Assembly: GCA_001574975.1 (NCBI GenBank)
Contig: KQ965753.1
Location: forward strand, 1-64,000
DNA length: 64,000 bases
Origin: Gonapodya prolifera JEL478
Taxonomy: Eukaryota; Monoblepharomycota; Monoblepharidomycetes; Monoblepharidales; Gonapodyaceae
Direction: 5' to 3'
How positions within the stretch are numbered: the first letter of the stretch is position 1; each line of letters begins with the position of its first letter. A program made the position numbers and the translations under genes. The notes below the pieces were generated by a model, which did not search any database, was not told the DNA's origin, and saw only the letters and a program-made list of their open reading frames with translations. Of this stretch, positions 1 through 10,655 are shown one piece after another.

Positions 1-95
1 CCTAACCCTAACCCTAACCCTAACCCTAACCCTAACCCTAACCCTAACCCTAACCCTAACCCTAACCCTAACCCTAACCCTAACCCTAACCCTAA
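1..95. repeat. Telomere repeat (CCCTAA)n
   Basis: Uninterrupted CCCTAA units fill the first 95 bases, so this is the left chromosome end with the G-rich TTAGGG strand running outward. About 16 units are present, probably cut short by the assembly. The unit is the common animal and filamentous-fungal type, not the irregular yeast type. Confidence 0.98.
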
Positions 96-501
96 GTGCC
101 GCCGAGCATCCAGGGGTGGCTCCCAACACCTCCTTCAGCCTGGCGGCCTTCCCACACCCTTTCAGGTCGCATCTGACAGACGTGAGTGAAATTGTCGTCC
201 CCTGTATGTGCTTGCCGTTCTGCCCCTTGTTCACCTTCTTGCCCGCCTTATTACAAGTTGGGCAAAGAAGCACCTCACTGTTCTGCATGAAGATTTCCTT
301 CTCCAGGGTAAGGAACTTCTGCTCTGCAGGTGACTTGGCAACGGTTTTCAGTGCCGATTCATCTGGATGGCGCTCCCCGTCGTCTCCATCCATCTCGACG
401 TCATCGCGGATAAATAGATTATCCTCTGATCGATCCTCCTTTTCTCCTTCTCCGCTCGGGATCTCAAACCTGTGATTGCCCGGGTCTGTGCCCCCGTCCA
501 T
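96..501 (-). CDS. Subtelomeric cysteine-motif ORF that runs into the telomere
   Basis: A minus-strand frame is open from an ATG at 501 through the subtelomere boundary and has no stop before the repeats, where it would encode alternating Leu-Arg/Val-Arg. The frame is also open upstream to about 640. The protein has an acidic, charged N-terminal part (near DDVEMDGDDGE), then CPTC followed 30 residues later by CDLKGC, which is a plausible four-cysteine zinc site. I do not recognise the family. It could be the 3'-truncated end of a longer gene healed by telomere addition, or one exon of a gene shared with the cysteine-rich ORF at 617-850. Existence of a meaningful reading frame is seen directly; function is unknown. 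Confidence 0.4.
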
Positions 502-599
502 AGGACGATTGCTGGTCGATCGGATTTTTCCGGCGGTTGATTTGTCACTCAGTGTCCTAGCGCGTGCAGTCCGCCTCAGTGTGCCCTGAAGCGGGGTTT

Positions 600-611
600 C
601 CCTAACCCTAA
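600..611. repeat. Short interstitial telomere motif
   Basis: CCCTAACCCTAA, two units in the same orientation as the telomere, lies 500 bp inside the array. It is consistent with an older healing event or recombination at the chromosome end, though two units can occur by chance. Confidence 0.6.
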
Positions 612-616
612 TTCTC

Positions 617-850
617 CTACACCCATTCCTTGACCTTGCTGGCGTTCTTATCAGTGGGGTCGTATTTTACCATCTTTGAAGGGAAAGCACGCCAAGCCAT
701 TGCTCCATCTCGACGTTTTGGACACTTCAGTGGGTTGCGACAGTCAATTTTCCCGCAAGCTCCTATACAACGCCCACAGCCAGCGCAGCAAACCTCCTTC
801 ATTGAGGCCACTGCGTTGGGCATTCTGGACCGCTGCCGGTTGGACCACAT
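617..850 (-). CDS. Cysteine-rich subtelomeric ORF, likely a terminal exon
   Basis: A 77-residue minus-strand frame carries closely spaced cysteines (CCAGCGRCIGAC, then GKIDC and LKC) followed by a conserved-looking tail ending KVKEWV and a stop. The spacing resembles a zinc-binding cluster, but I cannot assign a family. Another open frame just upstream (799-981, minus) may be a preceding exon. The stretch lies between the telomere and a retroelement fossil, so it may be part of a subtelomeric repeat family or a mobile-element remnant. Confidence 0.35.
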   Translation of the reverse strand: MWSNRQRSRMPNAVASMKEVCCAGCGRCIGACGKIDCRNPLKCPKRRDGAMAWRAFPSKMVKYDPTDKNASKVKEWV

Positions 851-1163
851 AAGCGCTCACCAATGCGACCACCAAACCCAGTCAAACAACTCACATGCAC
901 GCCCCGTAGTGAGATTGTTCCTTTTTGCCTGGGAATCAGCTCCAAATCGCCCTGGGGGAGGAGGAAATGAGTCTCCGCCATGGTACCCCACTGGTGGAAA
1001 AAGTCATCGTAGCTGCGACAGGACTCACTGAATTACGATCGAACAGATTCAGTGATTGCAATACAGCAAAGATCGTCGCGGGATGGTGGGTGGGGTGGGC
1101 AGGGTGATCCTCTGAACTGGAAAAGTTTATTGTGTGGCCCGCACAATTTTTGGGGCCAGGCTC

Positions 1164-3681
1164 TTATATTATGCAACTAGCTGTAAAGCTTAGCTCTCCA
1201 TTCTCAGAGAAAATGGTTTGTATGCAAATCCAAAGAAATGTGTTTTCCATGCAGAGAAAGTTCCCTTTGGTGGTTATATTGTTGGGAGAGATGGAACAGA
1301 GCTCATAGGGGATGCAATGCATGAAGTGAATGTACTTCCCAAACTTACAAGCACTAAGTCTGTCCAGGAAGTACATGGTCTTTTACAGTGCTACAAGAAT
1401 TGGATTCCAAGATTTGATGAAGTAATTCAATGAAAAGGGTGAAGAAGCATTCACACTGATCAAACAGCTGATAGCTAAAGCCCTGGTCCTCAGACCTGCA
1501 GGTTGAGCACAGCAATTTATTGTATACACTGATGCCTCTCCATATGGTCTTGGTGGAGTTGGTCATGCAGACAGATCCTTTAACCCAATCTCTTCAGCCT
1601 CTGGAGTTCTGGAGCAGGAAGCTTAAACCTGCAGAACAAAACTATTCAATAAATGATAAGGAATTACTTGCAATAGTTGAGGCACTTAGAAATGGAGACA
1701 TTGGCTTTCAGGAACTTCTACACAGGTGGAAATAAGAACAGACCATAAAAACCTGATCTATTTCTTAAATCGGAGATTCCTTACACTCCAACATGCTTGT
1801 TGGGCAGTTGATCTGGGAGAATTTGATTATGTTATCCAGCATGTCCCCAAAACAAAGAATAAAATAGCAGATGCTCTCTCTAGAAACCCCAGCTATATAC
1901 CAACTGCAGAAGAGAAACAGGGGGATAGAACACAGGTGCTTCTCCCAGTTGAATATTTTCTACCAAGACCACCTTATGCAGTTGAAAGAATAGCTGTTGC
2001 CAAAGGAGCAGGGTCAACTGCTGACGCTTTGCAACAAGTCACAGATGAGCAGGAAAAATTAGAAATCTGCAAAGCATTTCATGACCATCCTAGTGCAGCT
2101 CACCCAAGTTGGGAACGCACTGATGCTGCAATTTCTAAGGCAGGATATGATTGGGAAGGATGCAGAAAGTATGTGGAACAATACTGTAAATCTTGTGAAT
2201 CATGCCAGAGAAATAAACCTGACAGAGGGAAGCCTTTTGGGGAACTTACCCCACTATCAATTCCAGAACATCCTTGGACACATGTTGCTATGGATTTTAT
2301 AGTCAAGTTACCTCCTTCAGAACATAAGGGTCATACCTATGACTCCATGATAGATTAAAAACAGGTGTCCACTTTGTTGAATGCAATGAAAATATTACAG
2401 TTGCTGAATTAGCAGAACTTTACATTGACAGAGTTTACAGATATCATGGACTACCTCTTGATATAGTTTCTGATTGTGGACCACAATTTATTGCAGAGTT
2501 CTGGAATAACTTTTGGAGATTACTTGGAGCTCATCCATCAAAATCAACTGCATTCCACCTGCAATCTGATGGTCAAACAGAAAACAAAAACCAACAGTTG
2601 GAAATTTTGCTGAGACATTATGTCAGCTATGAACAAAATAACTGGGTGAAATACTTTCCACTCATGGAGTTTGCACACAAGAATACCCCAAATGAAACTA
2701 CTGGCTACTCCAAACTCTTTGCAACAACCTTACATCACCCAATAGCGCACCCTATGCAGCAGTTACCCCTTAAATCACAGTCTGCTGATGCAGAGGCAAG
2801 AGTGGAGGAGATGACAGAGGTTACTTCCAGAATTTGGGAGCATATCAAAGCAGCACAGGAAATTTGGAAGAAGCGTGAAGATCCTCACAGGAGACCAGCA
2901 AATTTTAAAGTAGGAGACATGGTTTGGCTTACGACAAGGAACTTGGCAACAACAAGGCCTAGTAAAAAACTTGACTACAAGAAAGTTGGACCATTTGTGA
3001 TTACAGAACAAATCAATGCAGTGGCATTTAAATTACAACTTCCAACAACTAACCCATCCAGTGTTTCATGCTTCTTTATTATCACCTCACTATGAGAATA
3101 AAATTCCTGGAAGACATATACCTCCACCACCTCCAGTAGAAGTTTCAGAAGGCATTGCTGAATGGGAAGTGGAAAGGATCTTGGATGTGAAACGTAGAGG
3201 TTGTGGATGGGTATGGCTAGTACACTGGAAGGGCTATGGGGTTGAACAACACACATGGGAACCATGGCAAAACCTACAAAATGCACAGGATGCCGTGTTG
3301 CAGTTTTATAAGGATCATCCACAAAAAGGACAGCCCATATATATCAGGAAAAAATTAGTAAATATGGATAACAAGGAAGGGGAGAGAAAAGGAGGGAAGC
3401 ACACTGTCACCATAGCCTCAGGTGACATCCATTGACATGGTATATATAGTGTGAGGTGTTAAGTGCTGTGCCACTACTGTGGTCATGTATTTAGATGAGT
3501 GCACCTTCAGGGTGTGCCCCAAGTTTTGGCATCACGTTCCTGCAGGTGAGTTCTGTGTGCGCTACAACATATTATGTATGTTTGATCAGATATATACACG
3601 TTCCTGAAGTTTACAGGCTTGTGCAGCTCACCTAGGTTGTGTAGCAGTTTGTGTAGATATTTTTCACATCAGCTCCTAACA
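1164..3681 (+). mobile_element. Ty3/gypsy LTR retrotransposon fossil (chromovirus), broken
   Basis: In order on the plus strand are the C-terminal part of a reverse transcriptase, RNase H, an integrase with an HHCC-like zinc domain and catalytic core, and a C-terminal chromodomain (EWEVERILDVKRRG...VHWKGY...TWEP). That order and the chromodomain define a chromovirus of the Metaviridae. The copy is clearly broken, with at least about five interruptions of the reading frame, and only the 3' half is visible. A probable 3' LTR follows. The degree of decay suggests an old, inactive copy. Confidence 0.9.
3450..3681 (+). repeat. Probable 3' LTR of the chromovirus fossil
   Basis: The 232-bp segment after the chromodomain starts TGTGAGG and ends CCTAACA, a near-perfect inverted terminal pair of the TG...CA type expected of an LTR. 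No 5' partner is visible in the window, so the call rests on position and ends alone. Confidence 0.45.
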
Positions 3682-3701
3682 ATTGTTTTTTTGCCACGGG
3701 A

Positions 3702-4190
3702 ATGGCACAAGCAATCTTTGATTGTGACTATAAGACTGCCCTGTTTGTTGAAGGTGTTCCTCTGCAGCAGGTTGTCAACTCAGACCTTGAGTATCACAAT
3801 GGAATTCTCTTTGCACATCCAACTCCAGACAAGGAGGGCAGAGGAATACTGCAATGCCAACTGGACAATAAGGATGAGCTAACAGAGTACTTGGATGCTT
3901 GCATGGAACCACCAGGATCTAATGTTCTAGATTGGTGGATGGTGAGTAGGAATGATGGCGCCTTCCGCAGTGGTGGATTAACAAAAACATTTGTGTAGTT
4001 GGTTGGCACAATGCAGTACCCTGCCTTGGGGAGATAGGCAAGAGACTACTTAGGGCTTGCAGCAACAAGCGTGGACTGCGAACGGCTATTCTCGGAAGCA
4101 GGAGACATGATCACAGACAAGCAGAATTGCCTGGGATTGGATATGATTTTGTCCACTATACTTCTCTTTTCTATGCTGTTTACTAAAATT
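3702..4190 (+). mobile_element. hAT transposase remnant (dimerisation domain)
   Basis: The plus-strand frames give NVLDWWMV and then, in another frame at about 4065-4140, VDCERLFSEAGDMITDKQN, the classic hAT C-terminal dimerisation motif (xxERLFSxAG...T). The two pieces are in different frames, so the copy is frame-shifted and only the 3' end is present. It belongs to a different hAT lineage from the element at 16-21.5 kb, whose equivalent motif reads PGSSPELERIFS. It sits directly after the chromovirus LTR, consistent with stacked insertions near the telomere. Confidence 0.7.
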
Positions 4191-4388
4191 CCATCCTAGT
4201 CATTGTTTATATCATTGCGGTATGATCTCCGTCTATGTATGGAGGGGGGTGGTGGTGGGCCTTTCGCATTGCATATAGATACATTAATGTTTGTAATTGT
4301 ATCACTGTAATGACTTTTTATACAAATTTTGGTGGTCAACCTGCACGACATGGTGAAAACTTGAAAAAAAGAAAAAAAAAAAGTCATG

Positions 4389-4490
4389 TTCGGGTCGGGT
4401 CAGGTCAGGCCACAGGCCTGCCCTGACCTGTGTTGACCCGTCCATTCTCTGACCCAAGAGGGGGGGGACCTGACCCAACCCGACCTGTCT
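4389..4490. repeat. GGGTC/GACCC-rich inverted motif cluster
   Basis: About 100 bp made of short direct and inverted copies of GGGTC, GGTCAGG and CCTGACC around CAGGCCTG. Repeated short motifs of this kind are common subterminal sequences of hAT-type transposons, so this may be the 3' end of the remnant just upstream. No matching opposite end was found. Confidence 0.4.
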
Positions 4491-5480
4491 GCAACACAAA
4501 ATTGCAAAAGCCTGAGGAACAAACTAAGAAAACATCCATTGATAAGATTTCTGTTCTCAATTCAGTCAATTGCCTCAACAACCTGGACTTCAACATCTTT
4601 TGCCAAACATCAGTGTGGAGCAGCAAATGGTTAAACTCCTCATCACTTGTGAATACCCTCTGAGCTTAGATGCAGCTTCTGCAATTACTTGTGATGACGC
4701 TAACAGTTTCATTGGCTAACTCTCCACCAACATCATCTATTGCCTGAAACTCCATGCCAACAATGATTTATTTGTTTGTGATTTGTGTGGACTATGGGTT
4801 GATTTTTTGAGTGAAGAGTAGCTTTGTTTGGCTTGGCTTGACTTATGTTTAGCTGTTTGCCAGGACACAGAAAGGAAGGGAATACTCTGTGTGAAACAAG
4901 GCAAAATCTGACCACTGAAGCCGCGTGGGCATAGGAAGGGTTTGGGGACGAGTTGGGGAACTGCAGCTGCGCGTTTCTGCTGGATTGATTGCTTTTATTG
5001 CAACTGCTGAATTTACATATTTCGACTGCGTATTCTATCCTAGTCCACGTCAAAATTGCCACCGTCCCAAAGAGCCGCCCCAACTTTTCTACTCCCATTG
5101 ACTGCAGAGGGGACTACATTACAGTAGATGGAGAGACTGGCAGTCGGCACTTGGTGGGGTCCACGCGCACGTCGATTGACCAATCCTGATCTGTGCGACA
5201 GCCGACAGCAGACACACCCGCCTGCAAGGGGTCACGGCAAGAGATAACAGGACACAATGAGCAGTTGAACGACCTCTATAAACAACTAACGTACACATAA
5301 AAAGACAAGAAAAGATGCAAGAAAAAGACGCCTCGTGGAGACACGTCTTCATAAGTTGAAACAACCCCCAAAAGATGGCGCACTACCAACGCGGTGACAT
5401 AAAACAGTGTGAGCACTCTCCAAAAAGATAAGCTGGCCAACTTTGATCAAGATCGCGGTCCCAGCCCGCACAACCCCATC
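4491..5480. other. Intergenic, transposon debris then gene 3' flank
   Basis: I see no convincing gene in 4491-5260, which is AT-rich and broken in all frames. From about 5260 to 5480 the sequence resembles 8300-8570 and is the 3' flank of the duplicated gene to its right (shared CGACCTCTAT, AACTAACGTACACA and GGTGACA blocks). Confidence 0.6.
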
Positions 5481-7583
5481 TCAGAATCCCATCTCCCGCA
5501 AGACCTGCCCTCCCCAGGACCCCGACCCCGCACGCACCGACCCGCTCCAGAACCCCTGACTGTTCCTCCTTCCGCCGTGCGATCCCTCGTGGGCATGCGA
5601 GTTGGCTCCCTTAATAGTCACTCCAGCCTTACCGGCGACTTCAAGCTCCCGAATCAGGAGTTCCGCCCGCCCCGAGTCGAATTTTACGTCCAAATTCGAG
5701 TACACATCGCCCATATACCCACTCTCGTGCCCTGCAGTAGTGGAAGAGGACGTACTAGGGGAGGACGAGTGGTGCACGGACGATCGCCGTCCAATGGTCG
5801 CGCAGGACGAAGTTGACGCAGGAGATGTGAGATACGGCGTCGCGGATCGCGTCGATGGCGCGGAAGTTGTTGGCGCCCAGAGTTGGACCGGCGAGTTGGA
5901 GGAAGGAGCTCCCACAGTCCGAGGTGTGGTAGGAGGTGATGTGGACGACGGTGGGCGAATTTGTTCAGGAACTTTACGGCGCATTGGTGTCGATGCGGGC
6001 CTTGGCGGTGGTGGGTCCATGTATGAACAGGTGGGGGAGTCACTCCTAGTTCTCGTCCGCCCTTCCTCTCGCGCAGACCTCCCGCTGACGTTGAGGTGCG
6101 TGTCCGCGAGGGTATCCTGAAGGACGGCTGTTGAGCCTGCAGCGTAACTCGGTTCGATGTACACCGGGGGGTGGACGATGATCGGTGTGTGCGGTCCTGC
6201 AAACGGATTCACGAATCCCTCCTCGGCATTCCTCCACGCCGACTCCCAAGCCCCGCTATTCCGATTCATCCCTGACGCTCGCTTGTTCCCCTGGTCACGT
6301 CGACCATCGTGGTTGGATCCGTTTCCCAGTGCACCTGCCGCCAGCCATACTAGTCCCTCCTCGCGCCAGCTACCAGCGGGCCACCCAGGCATCTGCGCGA
6401 GCTCCGCCTCAGAATCCGAGGTGCTCGTCTCGTCGTCGGTTTGGTAAACGGATGATTCGTCAGTTTGGTAAATGGATGATTCGGTTGCTTCGGAAACGGG
6501 GGAGGTCGGGGGCGGCGTGGAGAATGGGGTGTCTTCACTTGATGAAACAGAAAATCGCCGACCAGAGATTATCCTTGATGGTTGAGGAGTTGCATCAATC
6601 TGGCTTACTGGAGTTGGGGAGGACGTCGTGGAGGACGTGGAGTACCATTCTGGGGTCGGTTCTGCGGCAGATGCCCCAGCTGCAGGTGACGGTGCGGCCT
6701 TGGACGACGGACGCATGAGGGATGCCATCCAGCCGACGGGCCACGAGACTGGACCCTGAGATGCGTCGGTGTTGCCAGCAGCTGACGGTGGATGAAGAGT
6801 AGATGATGCAGTTGCTCCGGCATGGAGACTGAAGCCCGGCTCCGCGACAACGGAAGAGCGGGAATCGCGGTTCACATGGGCCGGTCTCGCGAAGGAAGCC
6901 ACTTCAGGAATTGGTGTACGCTGGGATGCAGGTGTGCCTAGAGCAGGCGAGGGCGAGGGCGGTCGTGACCGGCCTGTGACCAAGGATAGAGCCGATGCAA
7001 TGGGAGATGCAAAGGAAAAGATGTTTGATGCAGGTCGACGGGGACGACGAGTCGGAGTCTCTTTGAGCGACGGCGCAGGAGAGTTTGACTGCATGCGAGA
7101 GCGGAAGACTGCGATGGAGTGTCTGTGCCTCGGGGCTGCCTCGAAAATAAAACGCTCGTCAAGGTCGGCTGCATTCGAGATTACAGAGGTCCTTCCAAGA
7201 GGGGAGAAGGAAGGGGGCGGCGTAGCTGGGGCAGAAACGACTGAGACCGTTGATTTTGCAGTCTCTCGCCTGGATAGCGAGGGTAAAGTAAACTTTGCGC
7301 CGCCAAAGAAAGAGCGTCTCCTGTTTGGTTGTCGCAGACCCGAGTTGGCCGAATGCGAGAGAGACGCGGTGATTGTAGATACCGACGTTTCTGTGCGCAT
7401 AGTCGAAGACGAGTTGCGTGGCGTGACTGGGGGTGACGGTGGAAGGGATGATGTGACAATTCTCCGCGCTGCGTCACTCGTGACGTCTCGGCTTTTGGGC
7501 GTGGCCAAATTCTCGGTGCTCTCGCCGGGATCCGTAGCGGCACGAGACGCGCTGCGGCTGAACGAGCGAAAGAGAGATGCCAT
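5481..7583 (-). CDS. Ser/Pro-rich low-complexity protein, tandem copy A
   Basis: An intronless 700-residue frame from the shared start MASLFRSF (ATG at 7583) to the stop at 5481; the same frame is open further to 7772, but that extension is not shared with copy B. It is rich in Ser, Pro, Thr and Arg and probably disordered. Blocks conserved with its neighbour at 8571-10604 are RRSFFGGAKFTLPSLSR, RHRHSIAVFRSR, ASPIASALS, ESAWRNAEEGFVNPF, the helix-like ELLIRELEVAGKAG, and the C-terminus SWGGQVLREMGF. Conservation of these islands between diverged copies argues that both are real proteins. No known domain is recognised. The basic N-terminus could be a membrane or cortex anchor, but that is speculation. 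Confidence 0.75.
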   Translation of the reverse strand: MASLFRSFSRSASRAATDPGESTENLATPKSRDVTSDAARRIVTSSLPPSPPVTPRNSSSTMRTETSVSTITASLSHSANSGLRQPNRRRSFFGGAKFTLPSLSRRETAKSTVSVVSAPATPPPSFSPLGRTSVISNAADLDERFIFEAAPRHRHSIAVFRSRMQSNSPAPSLKETPTRRPRRPASNIFSFASPIASALSLVTGRSRPPSPSPALGTPASQRTPIPEVASFARPAHVNRDSRSSVVAEPGFSLHAGATASSTLHPPSAAGNTDASQGPVSWPVGWMASLMRPSSKAAPSPAAGASAAEPTPEWYSTSSTTSSPTPVSQIDATPQPSRIISGRRFSVSSSEDTPFSTPPPTSPVSEATESSIYQTDESSVYQTDDETSTSDSEAELAQMPGWPAGSWREEGLVWLAAGALGNGSNHDGRRDQGNKRASGMNRNSGAWESAWRNAEEGFVNPFAGPHTPIIVHPPVYIEPSYAAGSTAVLQDTLADTHLNVSGRSAREEGRTRTRSDSPTCSYMDPPPPRPASTPMRRKVPEQIRPPSSTSPPTTPRTVGAPSSNSPVQLWAPTTSAPSTRSATPYLTSPASTSSCATIGRRSSVHHSSSPSTSSSTTAGHESGYMGDVYSNLDVKFDSGRAELLIRELEVAGKAGVTIKGANSHAHEGSHGGRRNSQGFWSGSVRAGSGSWGGQVLREMGF

Positions 7584-7619
7584 GCTGCGTGGCGGGGATT
7601 TCCCTGGAGAACGAGGGAC

Positions 7620-8260
7620 GATGGGATGGATGTCAGGGAAACGCGCGACAACGGCGGAGAAACTGCGAGTGCTCACGGAGAACTCAGGCGATTGCTTCTG
7701 CAGTGGATTCGTTTTCGCCGCGCGCGGTGAGGACGGGCAAGAATGGCCTCTCGGACGGATGATTCGCTCCAACGGAAAGAATCTCCCGGAAGGCCGGTGC
7801 CGATGCGATTACCGGGCCACAGCTCGCAACCTTGGGCCCGCGGAATATATCATAATGACGTCAGGGTGCCGTAGGAAGAGAGACCAGCACAGTTTATGCT
7901 CCAAGGCTGTTTATTATCTGCATTCTTGGTCGGTCACCGTACATTTCGCGTCGCAGTGATGGTCGCGACACATGGCGGAGAAACTGCGCGAGGCTCACGG
8001 AGAGTTTCTGCTCTTCTCCCTGCAAGAGCACGCTCCGTCGTCGCTGTCGCGCGGTTAGGAAGGATAAGAACGGTTTCTCCAATGCGCTCCAACGAAAACC
8101 ATCTCCCCACAAGATGTTCGGTGTATGACCCGTGAACCACAGTAGACCGCAGCTCAGTCCGGCCGATCCCACATGACACTGGCCTAATTTTAATGACGTA
8201 CGTTGACGTACTGCGGAGTTGAAGAGAGACCGACACGATTTGTCCCCCAGCTCTGTGTAC
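7620..8260. repeat. Directly repeated 5' flank of copy A
   Basis: About 260 bp around 7640-7890 is imperfectly repeated at 7960-8245. Shared blocks include GGCGGAGAAACTGCG, GCGCTCCAACG, TAATGACGT and AGAGAGACC. The second copy is not followed by a coding sequence on its minus-strand side but by the flank and start of copy A. It looks like the orphaned upstream region of a third gene copy lost by unequal crossing-over. Confidence 0.55.
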
Positions 8261-8570
8261 ATCACCATTGCCCAACCTCTTCAATGTGAGGAGGTCAGTA
8301 GAAGCCAAAAACACTTGAACGACCTCTATCATTACTATTACAACAACTAACGTACACAGAAACAGGCGCCTCGTGGGGAAACTTCAGGTGCACTTATTTA
8401 CGGAATGGATAATTCAGATAAGTGGAAACTCCCCAAATGATGGCACACCCCTGGCGTGGTGACACACAACAGCAGTACTCTCTGACAAGACAAAGCGACG
8501 GACTTCGATCAAGATCACGGGCCCAGCCCGCATCAGATGTGGAATCGCCTCGAAAGTCGAAACCAGTACT

Positions 8571-10604
8571 TCAGAATCCCATCTCTCGCAACACTTGACC
8601 TCCCCACGACCCCGACCCCACACGCGCAGGTCCTCTCCAGAACCCCTGACTGTTCCTCCTTCCACCGTGCGATGCCTTGTGCATGTTGGTGCCTTTCTTC
8701 GCTCCAGCCTTACCGGCGACTTCGAGCTCCCGCATCACTAGCTCCGCCCACCCGGCATCTGATTCCACGTCCAGGTCGGTGTCCAGATCGCCTGCGTGCC
8801 TGCTCTCCCGCCCTGCAGTCGCGGAAGAGGACGTCGGCGAGGACGAGTGGTACATTGATGATCGCGCGTCCGTGGTCGCGTACGACGACGTCGACGTAGG
8901 CGATATGGGATTTGGCGTCGTAGATCGCGTTGATGGGGCTAGTGGTGCCGGAGCCGAGAGTTGGACGGGCGGGGTGGAGGAATTAGGAGCTCCTGATGTT
9001 GGAAGTGGAGGAAGAGGAGATGTGGACGACGGTAGGCGGATCGGGTCAGGAACTCGACGACGTGGAGGTGCCGATGGTGGCCTTGGTGGTGGTGGGTCGA
9101 GGGTTGAAGGAGTCGGGGCGTCAATCGTGGATCTCATCCGAGTCAGAGGAGGAGCGGGCCTTCCGTTGACGTTCAGTTGCGTATCCACGATGGTTTCAGG
9201 AGTGACGGTTGCCGGGCCTGCAGTGTAACTTGGTCCGATGTACACAGGAGCGTGGACGATGGCCGGTGTGTTGGTTCCAAACGGATTCACGAATCCTGCC
9301 TCGGCATTCCTCCACGCCGACTCCCAGGTGCCACCACTCCCATTCATCGTGCCGTTCTGCTTGTTCGTCTGGTCATGGTTTCCGTGGTTAGGGTGAGCGC
9401 CTGGCGCGCCACCGTTCCCCATACCTGCGGCCTGCCACACTCGGGCCCGCCACCCTCCGGGCGCGGACCACCCGGGCACTTGCGCTAGCTCCACCTCGGA
9501 ATCAGAGGTGCTCGGCTCGTCGTCGGTCTCGAAGACGGACGATTCGTCTGCCTCCTGGGAGGCGGGGGAACCCGGAGTCGACGCAGAGGACAGTGTGCCT
9601 TCGCTCCACGCGACGGAAATTCGCCGACCAGAGGGGAAGAACGATGGGCGAGGAATGGGGCCAGTCGGTGTGGTGGGCGTTGGGGAGCGCGAGATGGAGA
9701 TGGACGGGCGTGAGAGTGGTTCCGCTGCAGATGCTGCAACTGCAGGGGCGGCCTTCGCCGACGGGAACAGAAACGAAGCCGCTCCCACGTGCCATGAAAC
9801 TGGGCGTTGTGATGACGAGCTCATGTTGCCGGCAGAGGAAGGGTGAAGAGTGGACAAGCCGGCCCCGGCTCCGGCGTGGACGTTGAAGCCTGGTTCCGCG
9901 ACGAAGGAACGGCGAGATTCACGGTTCATCTGCTGGGACGGTCGAGGAAGGATAGACGCAGTGAGCACTGGTGACGGGGGTGCTGGAGCGTTTGGGGCTG
10001 GCGAGAACGACCGCGATGATCGGCGTGTGACTGAAGAGAGAGCTGATGCAATGGGAGATGCGAAGCCGGAGAAGACGTTTGACGCAGGTCGGCGAGGAAG
10101 ACGAGTCGGGGTTCCATTTGGCGATGGCGCTGGAGAGTAGGATGGTGTGCGTGATCGGAAGACTGCGATGGAGTGACGGTGCCTGTGCACGGGCTCGAAT
10201 GGAGGAAGATCCGACGGGTCCGCCGCGATGGAGATCCTGGGTGCTCTTCCGAGAGTGGATGAGGAAGGACGCGGTGTAGCGAGTGTAGACGCTGTTGAGA
10301 ACGTTGAATTTGTAGTTCTGTGTCTGGACAGAGATGGGAATGTAAACTTTGTTCCGCCGAAGAAGGAGCGTCTCTTGTTTGCGTTGTTGCGCGGACCCGA
10401 GTTTCCCGAGTGTGCGATGGATGGAGTGATTGTGGACGATGACGATGGGCGGGGCGTGGGTGACGGAGGAGGAGGAGAGAAAACGAATCTGCGGATCGAG
10501 TCACCGGAGTCACCGTTAGGTGTGACTGGGGGTTCAGTCCTTTCACTGGAATCCGTCGGAGCACGAGACGCTCGTCGACCAAAAGAGCGAAAGAGGGACG
10601 CCAT
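8571..10604 (-). CDS. Ser/Pro-rich low-complexity protein, tandem copy B
   Basis: An intronless frame from MASLFRSFGRRASRA (ATG at 10604; an in-frame ATG at 10655 would add 17 residues) to the stop at 8571, about 677 residues. It is collinear with copy A along its length, with the same start, RRSFFGGTKFTFPSLSR, RHRHSIAVFRSRT, SEVELAQVPGW, ESAWRNAEAGFVNPF, AELVMRELEVAGKAG and the tail GGQVLREMGF. Both genes have the same orientation and share 3' flank, so this is a tandem duplication. The divergence is considerable, so the duplication is not recent. Function is unknown. Confidence 0.75.
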   Translation of the reverse strand: MASLFRSFGRRASRAPTDSSERTEPPVTPNGDSGDSIRRFVFSPPPPSPTPRPSSSSTITPSIAHSGNSGPRNNANKRRSFFGGTKFTFPSLSRHRTTNSTFSTASTLATPRPSSSTLGRAPRISIAADPSDLPPFEPVHRHRHSIAVFRSRTPSYSPAPSPNGTPTRLPRRPASNVFSGFASPIASALSSVTRRSSRSFSPAPNAPAPPSPVLTASILPRPSQQMNRESRRSFVAEPGFNVHAGAGAGLSTLHPSSAGNMSSSSQRPVSWHVGAASFLFPSAKAAPAVAASAAEPLSRPSISISRSPTPTTPTGPIPRPSFFPSGRRISVAWSEGTLSSASTPGSPASQEADESSVFETDDEPSTSDSEVELAQVPGWSAPGGWRARVWQAAGMGNGGAPGAHPNHGNHDQTNKQNGTMNGSGGTWESAWRNAEAGFVNPFGTNTPAIVHAPVYIGPSYTAGPATVTPETIVDTQLNVNGRPAPPLTRMRSTIDAPTPSTLDPPPPRPPSAPPRRRVPDPIRLPSSTSPLPPLPTSGAPNSSTPPVQLSAPAPLAPSTRSTTPNPISPTSTSSYATTDARSSMYHSSSPTSSSATAGRESRHAGDLDTDLDVESDAGWAELVMRELEVAGKAGAKKGTNMHKASHGGRRNSQGFWRGPARVGSGSWGGQVLREMGF

Positions 10605-10655
10605 ACTGCTCGGTCGTGGGTAGTTTGGAGAATGCGGGAGAATGGGATTTGTCAA

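Noticed and set aside
116-475. Plus-strand 119-codon ORF beside the telomere
   Set aside because: The opposite strand has the better protein-like frame with paired cysteines; the plus frame looks like its shadow.
6934-7959. Plus-strand 341-codon ORF
   Set aside because: Lies antisense inside the conserved duplicated Ser/Pro-rich gene; its frame is not preserved in the other copy.
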